Of a DNA stretch of 64,000 bases, positions 1 to 9,914 are shown piece after piece. A model generated the notes under the pieces. The model saw only the letters and a list, made by a program, of their open reading frames with translations, was not told where the DNA came from and searched no databases. The DNA lies in NCBI GenBank assembly GCA_918807975.1, contig OU964919.1, positions 41,299,824 to 41,363,823 on the forward strand, read 5' to 3'. Both the position numbers and the translations under genes were made by a program. How positions within the stretch are numbered: position 1 is the stretch's first letter; each line of letters starts with the position of its first letter. The stretch comes from Aplidium turbinatum (taxonomy: Eukaryota; Chordata; Ascidiacea; Aplousobranchia; Polyclinidae).

Positions 1-647
1 ACCCCGAATCTACTGTACCCAACGTAAACAAACTAGGGTATATTTTCAGAGCTGAAATCCAGTACTACCGCGGTGGTATCTGTTAAAACTTCACTATTGG
101 GTTGATCATATAAGAACAATTAAAAGCTAGTCTAACTTATCGAAGAATAGAATGAAAACACAACTACGAAACAACTGTGTCTGCTTGCTAACTTTGAAAA
201 CCACGGGAAAAAAGTAACCGAGAAAAAAATTTACTGCGCGCTGAACCAATAATGGCTACACCCTACACACCGATATATGCAAATGAGACAGAAAGTTCGT
301 GGGAAAAAATATGCGACCGAGCCTGCGTCAGTGGTTCAAAGCATGTACATATTGTACAAGTATGCGAAACTGCCAGGATTTAATATTAAAAAATGATAGA
401 AGGAAATTTGCGTCATGGAGAAGCAGGGGTGAGAAGAAGTTGTAGAGTTGTAGACGCTTTGACATTGATGAAATACAGTCAATCCAAGGATTAATTTGAA
501 GCCTCTCTTGACAGCTGTTTCAACTTTACCTTGTTCGACAGCAGAATGTGAACGTGGTTCAGGGATATCTAAAGAAGGGGATGGGAAGGCTCGCAGCGAT
601 TGCCTTATTCTTATGACACTACCAGGGCGGTAGTTTGTAGAGCGTAA
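1..647. other. No gene recognised
   Basis: AT-rich sequence with no convincing coding frame. The only recognisable piece is a short fragment of the tRNA-derived SINE family also seen near 41 kb and 44.5 kb, at about 315-378. Its 'acaagtatgcgaaact' segment matches those copies. Confidence 0.5.
315..378 (+). repeat. Fragment of tRNA-derived SINE (family A)
   Basis: The segment running from 'cctgcgtca' to 'gcgaaactgccagg' aligns with the body of the SINE copies at 40966-42660 and about 44520-44815. The tRNA-like head is missing, so this is a truncated copy. It matters because, like the 41-kb copy, it lacks the GGCTA insertion present in the 44-kb copy. Confidence 0.55.
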
Positions 648-917
648 GGGAACGTTCAAATATTACGTAACGCCTTCGAGGGGGAGGGGGGTTTATGCAA
701 AGCGTTACGTTAGCGTCACATCGGGGGGGAGGGGGTTCAAGCAAAACGTTACGTAACGCTGTCGAGTACGGAATGGTAGTTTTTTGTGCTGAATTTGTAG
801 TGAAAAAGCGTTACATGGGGGAGGGGGGGATTGAAAAAAGCGTTACGTTGGCGTTACATGGGGGAGGGGGGGTCAAAAATTCGGAAAAAAAGCGTTACGT
901 AATATTTGAACGTTCCC
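648..917. mobile_element. Harbinger-like MITE, 3-bp TAA duplication
   Basis: Perfect terminal inverted repeats of about 26 bp begin GGGAACGTTCAAATATTACG (648-673 and 892-917). They are flanked by TAA on both sides (645-647, 918-920). A 3-bp TAA-type target duplication is the hallmark of PIF/Harbinger. The 270-bp body is G-rich and holds further GCGTTACG motifs but no transposase, so it is non-autonomous. The near-perfect termini suggest fairly recent insertion. Confidence 0.8.
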
Positions 918-1153
918 TAAAACATGCAGTTCTTTTCACAATTGCAGAAAGTTTTGTTGTGTAGCTGGTACAGTCAGCTACAGAAGACAGTTAGTAAATG
1001 TTACATAGAGCATATATAAAGAACACTTGTTTGGAAAGACAGTTGAAAAGTTACCAGTTAGCTGATTTTCCTAACAAAGTCTTTGCAGTCGGCCAGATGT
1101 AAAGCAAATAAACGGGTAGTTGAATTAACAAGTCACCATGAGCATGCAGTGAG

Positions 1154-2003
1154 CAGTGGCGTACGCAGGATTTTCTCAAGGGGGGGGGGCATTGAGAGTA
1201 GCGTAGCTAGGAATTTTGAAAGGGGGGTTTTTGACGACTGGCGGGCGAAGCCCGTCGGCGCTTTCTCTTAAGTGGACACCCAGCGGTGGGGGTCTGGGGT
1301 GCCTCCCCCGGAAAATTTTGAAAAATTACTTTGAATTTGGTGCATTCTGAGAGCATTTTCAACAAAAATGTGGGTATGAATATTCCTGTAAAATGGTGCT
1401 GTCAGGTGGCATAGCAAAAGGATAAGATCATGTTTTCTTCGGCATTTTTCGGAAATAAAGCTAAGTCTCAATGTTTTCTTGTTGTTAATTCCTGGCTGAG
1501 ATGTTTGGTATTGGCAAAACTCGCTTTTTTAATGCAGTTTTGTTTAAAATTAGGCAAGTTTTTTTTAGACTGAAAGCATCATTCCCAAGCATAAAGAGAC
1601 TGGAAGCATCATTCTCAATATAGTGACGTCACACGCGTGCCAAAGTGGAGTTGTAACCCCCAACCCCCCCCCTTTGGCTACGCCACTGGCCATTGATATC
1701 CCAGACGTCTTCATAATATCCCAGTATGGTTTTAGTTTAGACTTTATCCATTTCTCTCTCACTAATCACTATAATAGGCTTAGCCTATAGAACACTATGC
1801 TACATTGGCATACCTAGGGTGGGGTAGGTGGATTGGGCCATGTATTTCGCATTGGCTTAGTCTATAAAACAACATTATTACAGTGATTGCTTTGACAAAG
1901 CAATGCAAAACATACTAAATGCCTTAATCTACGTCGTTAACTACTAAACCATTTTTAAGGGGGGGGGGGGGGGGGCCATGCCCCCCCCCTGCGTACGCCA
2001 CTG
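1154..2003. mobile_element. hAT-type non-autonomous element (outer)
   Basis: The ends read CAGTGGCGTACGCAGG and, inverted, CCTGCGTACGCCACTG. They are flanked by the 8-bp duplication GCAGTGAG (1146-1153, 2004-2011). An 8-bp TSD with CAG...CTG ends is typical of hAT. The interior has long G and C runs and a second, nested element of similar end sequence. No transposase was recognised. Confidence 0.8.
1197..1688. mobile_element. hAT-type element nested in the preceding one
   Basis: The left end resembles AGTAGCGTAGCTAGG and the right end GGCTACGCCACTG. The imperfect flanks 'gcattgag' and 'gccattga' look like a decayed 8-bp duplication. It sits inside the 1154-2003 element and so inserted after it. 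It contains a small GC hairpin (gcgggcgaagcccgtcggcg) near 1240. Non-coding. Confidence 0.5.
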
Positions 2004-2011
2004 GCAGTGAG

Positions 2012-3770
2012 TATCCAGGCCTGATGCCAATAGCGCAATGCAGGTTATCATAACAAGAGTTATTGAACTACTACCGGTGGTAATTGTCATTTTACGGTAA
2101 ACAGAGATTATTTACGATAAACAGAAGCCCTTCTATTGTCAGACGTATTAAAAGCCTTCATATCCCCTTCTCCAGATATCCCTGACGTGGTTTCAGTTTA
2201 ATGAACAATATTATCACAGGTTTAAATTAAGAGCATCTTAGCTCATTGATAAATGAGCTGTTTGATGTTTATTTATTGCAATGGATCACATGTGGCTCAA
2301 TTTACCACTAAAAGATATGTAAGATCCTGGCTGTTAAACCACCGATTAGCTAGGGATGCTAGATCCCAAATTTGTAAAGAGGATAAAGATGTAGATTCCT
2401 CTCGGCAGGCTGTTTGGAATGTATTGATAGAAAAATAAACAATTTTGTACCTTTCGTCCAATTTTGATGTTAATAATTCATGTTATGGTAGAATAAAGAT
2501 TAGTATTTTGCAAGTTGTGTATTATTTATCATTTTGGCAAATCTGACAGTATAGCCTACCGTGTGCTGTTTTACGAATACAGCACTGCTCTTTACCGTGA
2601 GGGCACGTCTCCTTGGGGGGCGTCGTCCACTTTTTATGTTTAGCGCGAGCTTTCCAACGATATTTAATCTTTTTGCAGTAATTTCAATGTCCTGATCAAT
2701 TTTAATGGTATTTATAATTTTTAAGAACTAGAAATCACAGGCAGGGCTATATAAGTTATGCAGACAGAGCATTTGTTGCCCTTGTTCTGCAATCTAATTT
2801 CGTTATATAGCCTACGTGAAAATGAAAAGAATGAAATCTTTTAAGTGCTCACAGCCAAACACTCGTTGTGTAATTTATCGATGAGCTATAGCATCCAAAT
2901 CTTTACCCCAAGTAGGCTAAAGCAATAGCGGGTGTTCTGAACTTATTTATCAAGGTAGTCAATTTTACAAGAACAGAGCGCTTTATAAAAAGCTGGAGCT
3001 CTTGCAGTTGGTTTTTCAACTTGTGTAGAGATGCAGCCTGGCTGTAAATAATGTATAATCGGTTGAATGTGTCACACGAATTGATGACCGTCCAATAAAT
3101 ACATGCTCATTAGAAGTTTCATATCCAAGCTATGCATTTGAAAAAATCGAGCTAAGAAAATCCAGTGAGGTTCAATAACCGAATTTAAACGCTGTAGGCC
3201 TATTCGTAGGCTATAGCCCATAATAACTTTAAGCTTGAGTGAATTAATCAAGCAACAGATCATCTGAATGCCTTGAAAGCAAACAGTATAAAAAAAAAAT
3301 TGCAGATGCAGATTAAACGTGGAAGCCAATCAAACAGTTCTTGACAAAGATCAAGAGGAATTTTCTACATTAAAGTTTCACTACACAGCCAAGTCAGATG
3401 ACGAAGAACTGGAATTTGAGATTATCTTTCTGCTTGTCCTCTTGTCTGAACTCAATATATTACAAGACTAACGGAGTAACGGTGCTCGGATCCATATATT
3501 TTTTTACTGCAGCTGCTGTCAAGACCAAGGACAAACTGAAAGTTGAAGACTTAAACAACATTGCGCAATTTCTGGAGTTATAGCCTACCTTGCAATAAAA
3601 ATCACTAAGTAATAATAGGTAGGCTACTAGGTAGCCTACCATAATAAACTAAAACAAAGATGTTTTAGTGTTACGGTTGTTCGAAACTGGTTCGCGGAAA
3701 ATGTAATTATTGTTAAAGGAAGGCGTGCCAGAAAAAAGTTTAAGAACCACTACTAGGCTACAGGCCATTC
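2012..3770. other. No gene recognised
   Basis: AT-rich intergenic sequence, dense in TAGGCTA/TAGCCTA heptamers (for example near 2551, 2807, 3198, 3620). A sequence ending 'aagtttaagaaccacta' near 3735-3752 looks like the right end of a hAT element whose left end I could not find. Short open frames here show no protein-family resemblance. Confidence 0.5.
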
Positions 3771-4123
3771 CAGGGCTTCTCAAACGTTTTTGCTCGAGAC
3801 CCCTTTTAATCTCCTAAAATGTTTCGCGGCCGCTTACGATTAAAACGACGAACAGTGAGAAATATAGGCTACATTTGTGATATTTATTGAAAAGCTTAAA
3901 TCTAACAAAAACCAAAAACAATTTACCATTCTCAGTTCAATTTGTTTTTATTTATTTCTGACAATAACAACGAAGCCTATGGGCAGCCTACTGAAAACAA
4001 AGCAAACGCGTTTATTCAGTGTGATGGGTGGGACTGCTTTCTGCCACAAAGCAAGTCCAGCCGTGACTCAATGTTTGTTGATGCAGGTCTCAAGGCGGTT
4101 TCAATGTTGCTTAGGCTGGAACG
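3771..4123 (-). mobile_element. hAT relic (ZBED5/Charlie-like family), left fragment
   Basis: Begins CAGGGCTTCTCAAACG and is clearly homologous along its length to the hAT relic at 41416-42334 (shared 'gctcg.gacccc', 'gatatttattgaaaagctta', 'cagtgtgatggg'). The coding sense is minus. It is cut at 4123 by the inverted-repeat element at 4124-7922. A few tens of bases of homology resume after 7922. Transposase reading frames are decayed. Confidence 0.65.
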
Positions 4124-4988
4124 CAGGCATGGAAGAACCATTTTAAAAGTAGATGGGTCCCAGAGTCGCAGCAGTCAAAGTTAATCCAACTTCTGGGAGG
4201 CGAAGCCCCCAGACCCCTCATAACACTGTTGCATTCCTGATACTTGGAGGAACCACGTGGGCCTACGTAAGGTACTCTGCCCAAATAAGGCCCGTGCCTA
4301 AATAAGGTCCACCCTTTCATATCTGGAAAACCAAAGCAAGCAAGGAACAGCTGTGGTAATCTAATTGGCTGTGATAATCATGTGAATGAACAGAAGAGTA
4401 ATTTTGTTTCCTAGAAGAAACCACATGCCAGCAGAGTTAGTTGTAAATTTCTGAAAGCTATCTTGCAGGAGTAAAATTTTGTTCAGTAGGCCTACTTAAT
4501 CTATCGGCGTGTTTTCGTAAGTGGTGTTTGTTTTCTACCTTTGTTAGAGTTTCAGGATATGCTAAAGGGTCTAAAGTTTCAACATGTATTGACATATTGA
4601 CCTTTCTTGGATAGTGTATTTAGGTAGTTTACGTTAAACTGATTGTGAAGAGTTGCCCTAACAAGGCCCATCAAAATCAGTCATGGGCCTTATTAGGGCA
4701 GGTACCCTTGGCATTCAATTGTGGGCTTGTAAGGGCTGTTAGGAAAAAGACAGTGCAGTTGATACTCCCTTACTGGCAGCTAACAAGCACAACCTCAGAT
4801 CAAAACACCACCACCATGTGGTTAGGACACAAAATAACTTATCTGTTTCGCGAAAATTGGGTTTCGCTTTTATTGGGATTTGGAATTTTTCCATGTGATA
4901 ACAAGGCTACTGCTGACCATGTCTTTGCTCCAAGTGATGTCACCAACATTGACTATACAGTCGGTGACCAATCTCAGCTGCCATCACC

Positions 4989-5250
4989 GAGTCATGACAT
5001 GTTTTCACAGCCACAAACAAGTTGTGGGATGTTTCCACAACCGTCAACAAGTCATGATTGTCTCCACAAATATCAACAAGTTATGGGATGTCTCCACAAT
5101 CGTTAACAAGTCATGCGATGTCTCCACAAATATCAACAAGTTATAAGATGTCTCAACAACCGTTAACAAGTCATGAGATGTCTCCACAAATATAAATAAG
5201 TCATGGGATCTCTCCTCAACTATCAACAAGTCATGGGATCTCAACACATC
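4989..5250 (+). repeat. 30-bp minisatellite within transposase coding sequence
   Basis: About nine tandem copies of a 30-bp unit of the form 'aagtcatgggatgtctccacaaatatcaac'-like sequence. Thirty bases equal ten codons, so the early copies encode a decapeptide repeat rich in Ser, His, Met, Phe, Pro and Gln in frame with the pogo remnant. Later copies drift out of frame. Probably replication slippage in a low-complexity tail. Confidence 0.7.
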
Positions 5251-5275
5251 CCCCCATATCAACACCATGTCATAG

Positions 5276-5553
5276 CAGGGCCGGATTTAGCTGATGGGGG
5301 GCCCGGGGCACTTTTAGATCAGGGGGCCCCCGTGCAAAAAATTTTTTCAAGCCTACGGCGCGAAAAACCATCTCTACGTCCACAGTAGTTCACAGACCAC
5401 ATCAGTCCAGTACTGCACAGCATTTTGCAGAAACTTTAAAGGCCAAAAGGAAAAAATAACACAAAATCACATTTTTTTCCACATAGGGGGCCCTTCAAAA
5501 GTCGGGGGGCCCGGGGCAACTGCCCCTTCTGCCCCTCCCTAAATCCGGGCCTG
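5276..5553. mobile_element. hAT MITE family M1, copy 1
   Basis: The ends CAGGGCCGGATTTAG and CTAAATCCGGGCCTG are flanked by TGTCATAG and TGCCATAG (8 bp, one mismatch; 5268-5275, 5554-5561). It is homologous end to end with 12568-12835 and, inverted, with 15340-15606. About 278 bp, with very G/C-rich ends and an AT-rich centre. Non-coding. Confidence 0.85.
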
Positions 5554-6148
5554 TGCCATAGCATTATGGCTACACCGTCAGCAAATACCTTAAGCAAGAA
5601 GCGGGGGCAAAGAAAAAAGGAGCATTAACTATCGAGCAACAACTGTATCGAAGTCTCTGTTTGACACATATGGAAAAGGGAGAGAAAAGACAAAACGAAA
5701 GGGGAAAACAGTAAATATGCAAAGACGTCCAAGTGTAAGAGATTGGTGTTGCCCAGTAGCCTATGTTTAGAAAATACAGTCTTCGACATGAGGCAACGTG
5801 AAAGTTGCAAAGTATGATAGGCAACCATGAAGACTGTGTTGGTTCAACCAAAGATGATGATGAATTTGTATGCCCTGATTGTGATATGTAAATGTTTTAT
5901 TGTTGAAAAGAATTTCTTTGAAGAAATTTATTTGAACTTGTGATTGAAAAAAACCTTGTTTGCACGAACTTACAATTGGTTGGAAAAGAACTTACATAAA
6001 CTCACTACGTGAAGTCTAACACTTCTTTTTGTAATAAACTATGGTAACTAAAATTTTTTTGGGATTTTTCGCTGTTTTGATATTGTGCATTTTTTTTTCC
6101 CGCAATTTATGGTTCAAAAAATTGAGTTTAGAAGGCTGGCCTTATTAA

Positions 6149-7056
6149 CCCTTTCAATCATGAAGTTTTTTTTCACTTTTTTTATCATTTTTTGTATAAT
6201 TCTGGATAAATTGAGTACACTGAACATCATTAACCACATTTTGTATTCCAAAAATTTTTACTTTGGCAGAAATTGCTTGTATCATATATGATACAATATG
6301 ACCACATGTGTGCAAAATGACAAAATTGTGTCTTACAACAAAACACAGGATATGTAAGAAATGATAACATTTTAGCTTACATTTATAGCTTAGAAAGCTT
6401 ACATTATATTTACTAGCGAACTGCAAGACATTATAACATGTTTTTTTTTTGCATTTTGCAACCCCCCCTGCAAGCAGCCCCCCCAAAATTTTACCAAACA
6501 TTGGCTGAATAGCCTTTGGCTTACCAACAAGAAGAAGCAAATAGCAGAAAATGATCCTAACAAACATGTTACATACACACATTAGATATAGCCTACAATG
6601 AATGGAAGTGATGAAAACAGTTTCTATTTTAGTTCAAACATGCACTTTATGCAAAATTTTGATGTGCAACAAGTATCTTCCATTTATTTTTCACAACTAT
6701 TGAGTCATTCTGTACCAATAATTTATGAGAATCTAGTCTATTACCTGCTAAATAACATGATACGAAGTCTCTAATGTCCCTACATTACAAATCGAAACAT
6801 TTCAAGCTAATTAAAACTGTACAGATGGAAATACAGGGCTAAGTTAACATGCACAAATTGCACATAGCCTAAGTCAACAACATTGTACTTTGACCACCAG
6901 TAATTCTTGCCAAGCAGGAAATCACTCGTCACACTTGATTGAATTTCATTCCCACACTCATTCAGGCATGATACCAAGTTAGTTGACAAATAATTAGGGG
7001 CTGCAAAACAAGACTTTGAAAAAAGAATCATATATGATACAAGATAAGTGAAAGGG
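6149..7056. mobile_element. piggyBac-like non-autonomous element, TTAA duplication
   Basis: The ends CCCTTTCAATCATG and (inverted) CCCTTTCACTTATC are flanked exactly by TTAA at 6145-6148 and 7057-7060. TTAA targets and CCC-starting termini are characteristic of piggyBac. Subterminal palindromes TATCATATATGATA lie near both ends (about 6281-6296 and 7028-7041) and may be transposase-binding sites. The 142-codon minus frame inside shows no transposase features, so I treat the 908-bp element as non-autonomous. Confidence 0.75.
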
Positions 7057-7922
7057 TTAAGGCAATGGTGCCCTTTTAAGGCCCATTCAGAAGTAATTAG
7101 CAAATCAACTATAATTTTAAAACTGTGGTCAATATGTTATTAAAATCATTCTAAAAAAGTGCTTTAAAGATGCTAAAATAGGCTACACATTGGTACCCGC
7201 TTTTTTCATTTCATGATCAATTTGCGACAAAATCAAAAAAGCGGGCCTTATTAGGGAAGGGTACCTTACTTTATTTTCTGGGTGGGCCTGGCCCACCCAC
7301 TTTTGAAAGCCAACGTTCTTTGAAAAGGTAGCGAAAACGACAAATCAGAGAGGGAGTTCCAAAAAAACGTCTTCACTCATTTGATACACACGAGTTTGAT
7401 TATCTTTGATAGCTCAATGATGAAATCCAATCTTCAAACTTTTCTGTTGAGCCCACTATTGATGGGCAGCGCCAGCATGTATGGGTGTAGTTGCGTGTGA
7501 TTGGTGGAGCGATCTATCGAGCTATTTAATTATTCTCTATGGTTAAAACAATGATATCGTTACATAAGCACGTCCTGTATAATGCTGCAGATTATTAGTC
7601 CCAGGTGGTATTATAAATGAGTGTGTACTGTGTATTGTTGCCTTTTTATTTGTGTGTACAGTACACTGTACATCGCTATATAGAGGAATCTAACAATTTT
7701 GTAATTTTTTGGCTAAATCGGACCCAAAAATGGAAAATTTTCTCTTGTTGGTACGAAAGGTAATCATGAAAACATAATGTAGCCTATAAACGATTTCAAG
7801 TAGGCTATTAGGAATGCAACAAGGTTATTGGGGGTCTGGGAGCAAACCCCCCCAAAAGCTGGATTGACTTTGACTGCTGCTCCTCTGGGCCCACCTACTT
7901 TAAAAATGGTTCCTCCATGCCT

Positions 7923-8509
7923 GGCTCAGAGTGACCGCAAACTTTCAGAAAAATTAGAAACAAAGATACAGTTGAGCATAATAAAATAAAAGGTGATTAG
8001 TGAATCGTAGCCTATCTATAATTGGTGTAGGGCTGTAGGCCTACTTTTTATTCAGACAAATTTTGATCATTCAATCAGAGCCATTAGGCTAGGCCTATAT
8101 ACATATATATATATACAACAATGAAAACTATTAATACTACAAAAAGTGCTCAATGCTGAGCAAAAAAGCAAAGCAGAGCGAATTAAATCAAAATATAGTT
8201 ATTACTATCTGAATTCTTAACAGCCTGTTTCACCTCAAACGGATCATCAGAAGGGTCTTATTCAAATAGAATAAAAAAAAAATATATATATATATAGTAT
8301 ATATATATTTTTTTATATATATAAATATATATATATAATAAAAATATATATAATAAAAATATAAAAATAAATATATAATAAAAAAATATATATATATATA
8401 TAGGCTACATATAGCCTATATATGGACGCTCTTGGCTTACGTCGATTGAGCACTTTACTGGAGGCACCTTGCTATGCATTGCGCAAAGCTCACTGCTTGC
8501 AGTTTGAGT
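7923..8509. other. AT-rich spacer with microsatellite
   Basis: After a short tail of hAT-relic homology there is no gene. A (TA)n/(AAAAATA)n low-complexity tract occupies about 8270-8402. Positions 8455-8509 are homologous (inverted) to 60575-60630, and that copy shows the site before the hAT element at 8510 inserted. Confidence 0.6.
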
Positions 8510-9374
8510 CAGTGGCGGAATCAGAACGTAATTTATGGGTGGGCCTAGGAAATATCTTGGTGGGCCTTTACCAATAATGCCACGCTGGGCCAGCATACAA
8601 AAACTTAATGTTATCGGAGCTTCTACACAAGGCGAAGTCTCCTAGGTTTCGAGTTAAAATAGTTGATTATGTCATCATAATCCGAACTGTCAATGAGTTT
8701 GTCTTTCTAAAGACAAAAGTGTCAAGTTGTTAAGGCGTCCAGTCAGCATGGATGATCTCAAGCGCGTTTGGATCCTGTTTGCTGCGGAGAAAAGTCTCTC
8801 AATGCTGCAGGACGTGGAAGGCAGTGTTATTATGATGGTTCTTAAACACTGTTCATGTTCGGGAAAATGTCAGCAGGGCAGCTGTCCAGTATTTCTATTA
8901 ATGTAGGAAAGTTTTCCCGATCCGTTTTGCGTCTGATGTGTTGAATGAATACAGCATGTTCGTTTAGCATCTGCGGTCTCAATGCCATACAGTGCACACG
9001 GACCATTTAGAATGTTTTTTTTGCCAAAAGTGGCAGATCCAGGTGCGAAAGATAATTTAATTCCAGCTGTTTAGAACGGAAGAAAACAGCGGGACAAGAG
9101 CGTATGTGAAGTGTGAACCACCAAAGACGACAGTAGCGAAAGGCTAACTTTTTTTCCTGGGTAACATCGCTTTGTGTAAATTGTTTATGGGCTGTTAAAG
9201 TGGTATCATGCTGTGAAATACTGATGCCACAGACAATTTAGTGCCACTTGGTTGGTCTGGTGTGAAACATTGATATAAATTTTTTTTTCATGAATCTGAT
9301 TTTGGGTGGGCCCCCTGTCAATCTGGGTGGGCCTGTAACCTACCAATCAAGCCCATCCGGTAGATCCGCCCCTG
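8510..9374 (-). mobile_element. hAT element with transposase remnant
   Basis: The ends CAGTGGCGGAATCAG and GATCCGCCCCTG are flanked by GTTTGAGT (8502-8509) and GTTTGAGC (9375-9382), an 8-bp duplication with one mismatch. An independent empty site exists in the window. On the minus strand at 60575-60630, 'gcttgcagtttcagcacttt' runs continuously across what is here the insertion point. That fixes both ends and the TSD. Confidence 0.85.
8640..9060 (-). pseudogene. hAT transposase, C-terminal dimerisation domain remnant
   Basis: Translating the minus strand gives, in two frames, ILDSCPADIFPNMNSV and then CSIERLFSAANRIQTRLRSS, followed by a leucine-rich stretch. This is the conserved hAT C-terminal dimerisation region ('P.TS..ER.FS...R.K...R..M...R'). 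It has in-frame stops and at least one frameshift, and the catalytic part is missing. It lies inside the hAT element 8510-9374 in the expected sense, so it is that element's own dead transposase. Confidence 0.7.
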
Positions 9375-9730
9375 GTTTGAGCACTTTGGCAAGGTTGGCA
9401 GTAGTAGCCTACTATTTTTAGTGCTCACGTACCACAAATATCAAAATGTCACATGGAGGAATATATCTCCATGGCCATTCCAGTGTAGCCTACCTACTGC
9501 ACTGAGGAGACCAGAAGGTCGAAACGGTGTGCACTGTCTGCAGTTATACCATAGATATCTATGGTTATACATAGGCTATATATGCAGCTTTGAAAAGAAA
9601 ATGTGGTCTGTTGCAGTTAATGGATCAAGTAGCCTAATTAAGCGTCGTCGTAGGGCCTACCACTCGGCATGCGACAACCCATGTAGGCTATATAGGCTTG
9701 CATTTGTTTTATTTTATTTGCAGTGGGCTA

Positions 9731-9914
9731 CAGCAGTCCCCGCTTCTTAAGCCCACCTCGAGACCAGACGATTTTTGGCATGTTAAGCGAGTGGGCCTAT
9801 TAAGCGGACTCCTCCGCTTAGCGGAGGACGATTCTTTGCCACTCTTATTGCCTACATTCAGTAATTCCGGACCAAAGTGGGCATAATAAGCGGGTAGACC
9901 TATTAATCGTGGGC
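9731..9914. mobile_element. Short pogo-like MITE (tentative)
   Basis: The left end CAGCAGTCCCCGCTTCTTAAG and the inverted right part (GCTTATTATGCCCAC, CGATTAATAGGTC) resemble the 'cttattaag' termini of the element at about 48795-50082. TA occurs on both sides (9729-9730, 9915-9916). The ends are imperfect, so the boundaries are approximate. Confidence 0.4.

Larger units (their letters stand above)
4800..5891 (+). pseudogene. pogo-type transposase, C-terminal remnant
   Basis: Two separated pieces resemble the tail of pogo/jerky-like transposases. Around 4840-4960 the frame reads GFGIFPCDNKATADHVFAPS, like the family's usual 'GIFPFNPDA...FAPS' block after the DDE domain. This is followed by serine/proline-rich 'PQPSTSH' repeats. 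At 5820-5891 the frame HEDCVGSTKDDDEFVCPDCD ends in a stop, matching the cysteine-rich end found on many invertebrate pogo transposases. The catalytic domain is missing and a MITE (5276-5553) lies between the pieces, so no active enzyme is made. The family call rests on these motifs only. Confidence 0.55.
4275..7261 (+). mobile_element. pogo/Tigger-like DNA transposon, decayed
   Basis: The termini CTCTGCCCAAATAAGGCCCG and (inverted) CCCTTCCCTAATAAGGCCCG are flanked by TA at 4273-4274 and 7262-7263. A TA target is the rule for Tc1/mariner/pogo. The left third passes straight into the C-terminal part of a pogo-type transposase. The helix-turn-helix and most of the DDE domain are absent, so there is an internal deletion. 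It has since received a hAT MITE (5276-5553) and a piggyBac-like MITE (6149-7056). Confidence 0.7.
4124..7922. mobile_element. Inverted-repeat DNA element, host of a pogo insertion
   Basis: About 125 bp at 4124-4250 (starting CAGGCATGGAAGAACCATTT) recurs inverted at 7797-7922. No clear target duplication is visible. It lies inside the hAT relic starting at 3771. Its interior was in turn invaded by the pogo-like element 4275-7261, so little of its own body remains. The two arms differ by a GCCTA insertion after a TA in the right arm (7797-7806 against 4238-4245). Superfamily unresolved. Confidence 0.6.

Noticed and set aside
6154-6582. 142-codon minus frame in the piggyBac-like MITE
   Set aside because: AT-rich, no transposase motifs, no homologous features.
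4124-7922. 8-bp target duplication for the outer inverted-repeat element
   Set aside because: Flanks (ctggaacg / gctcagag) do not match, so the superfamily was left open.
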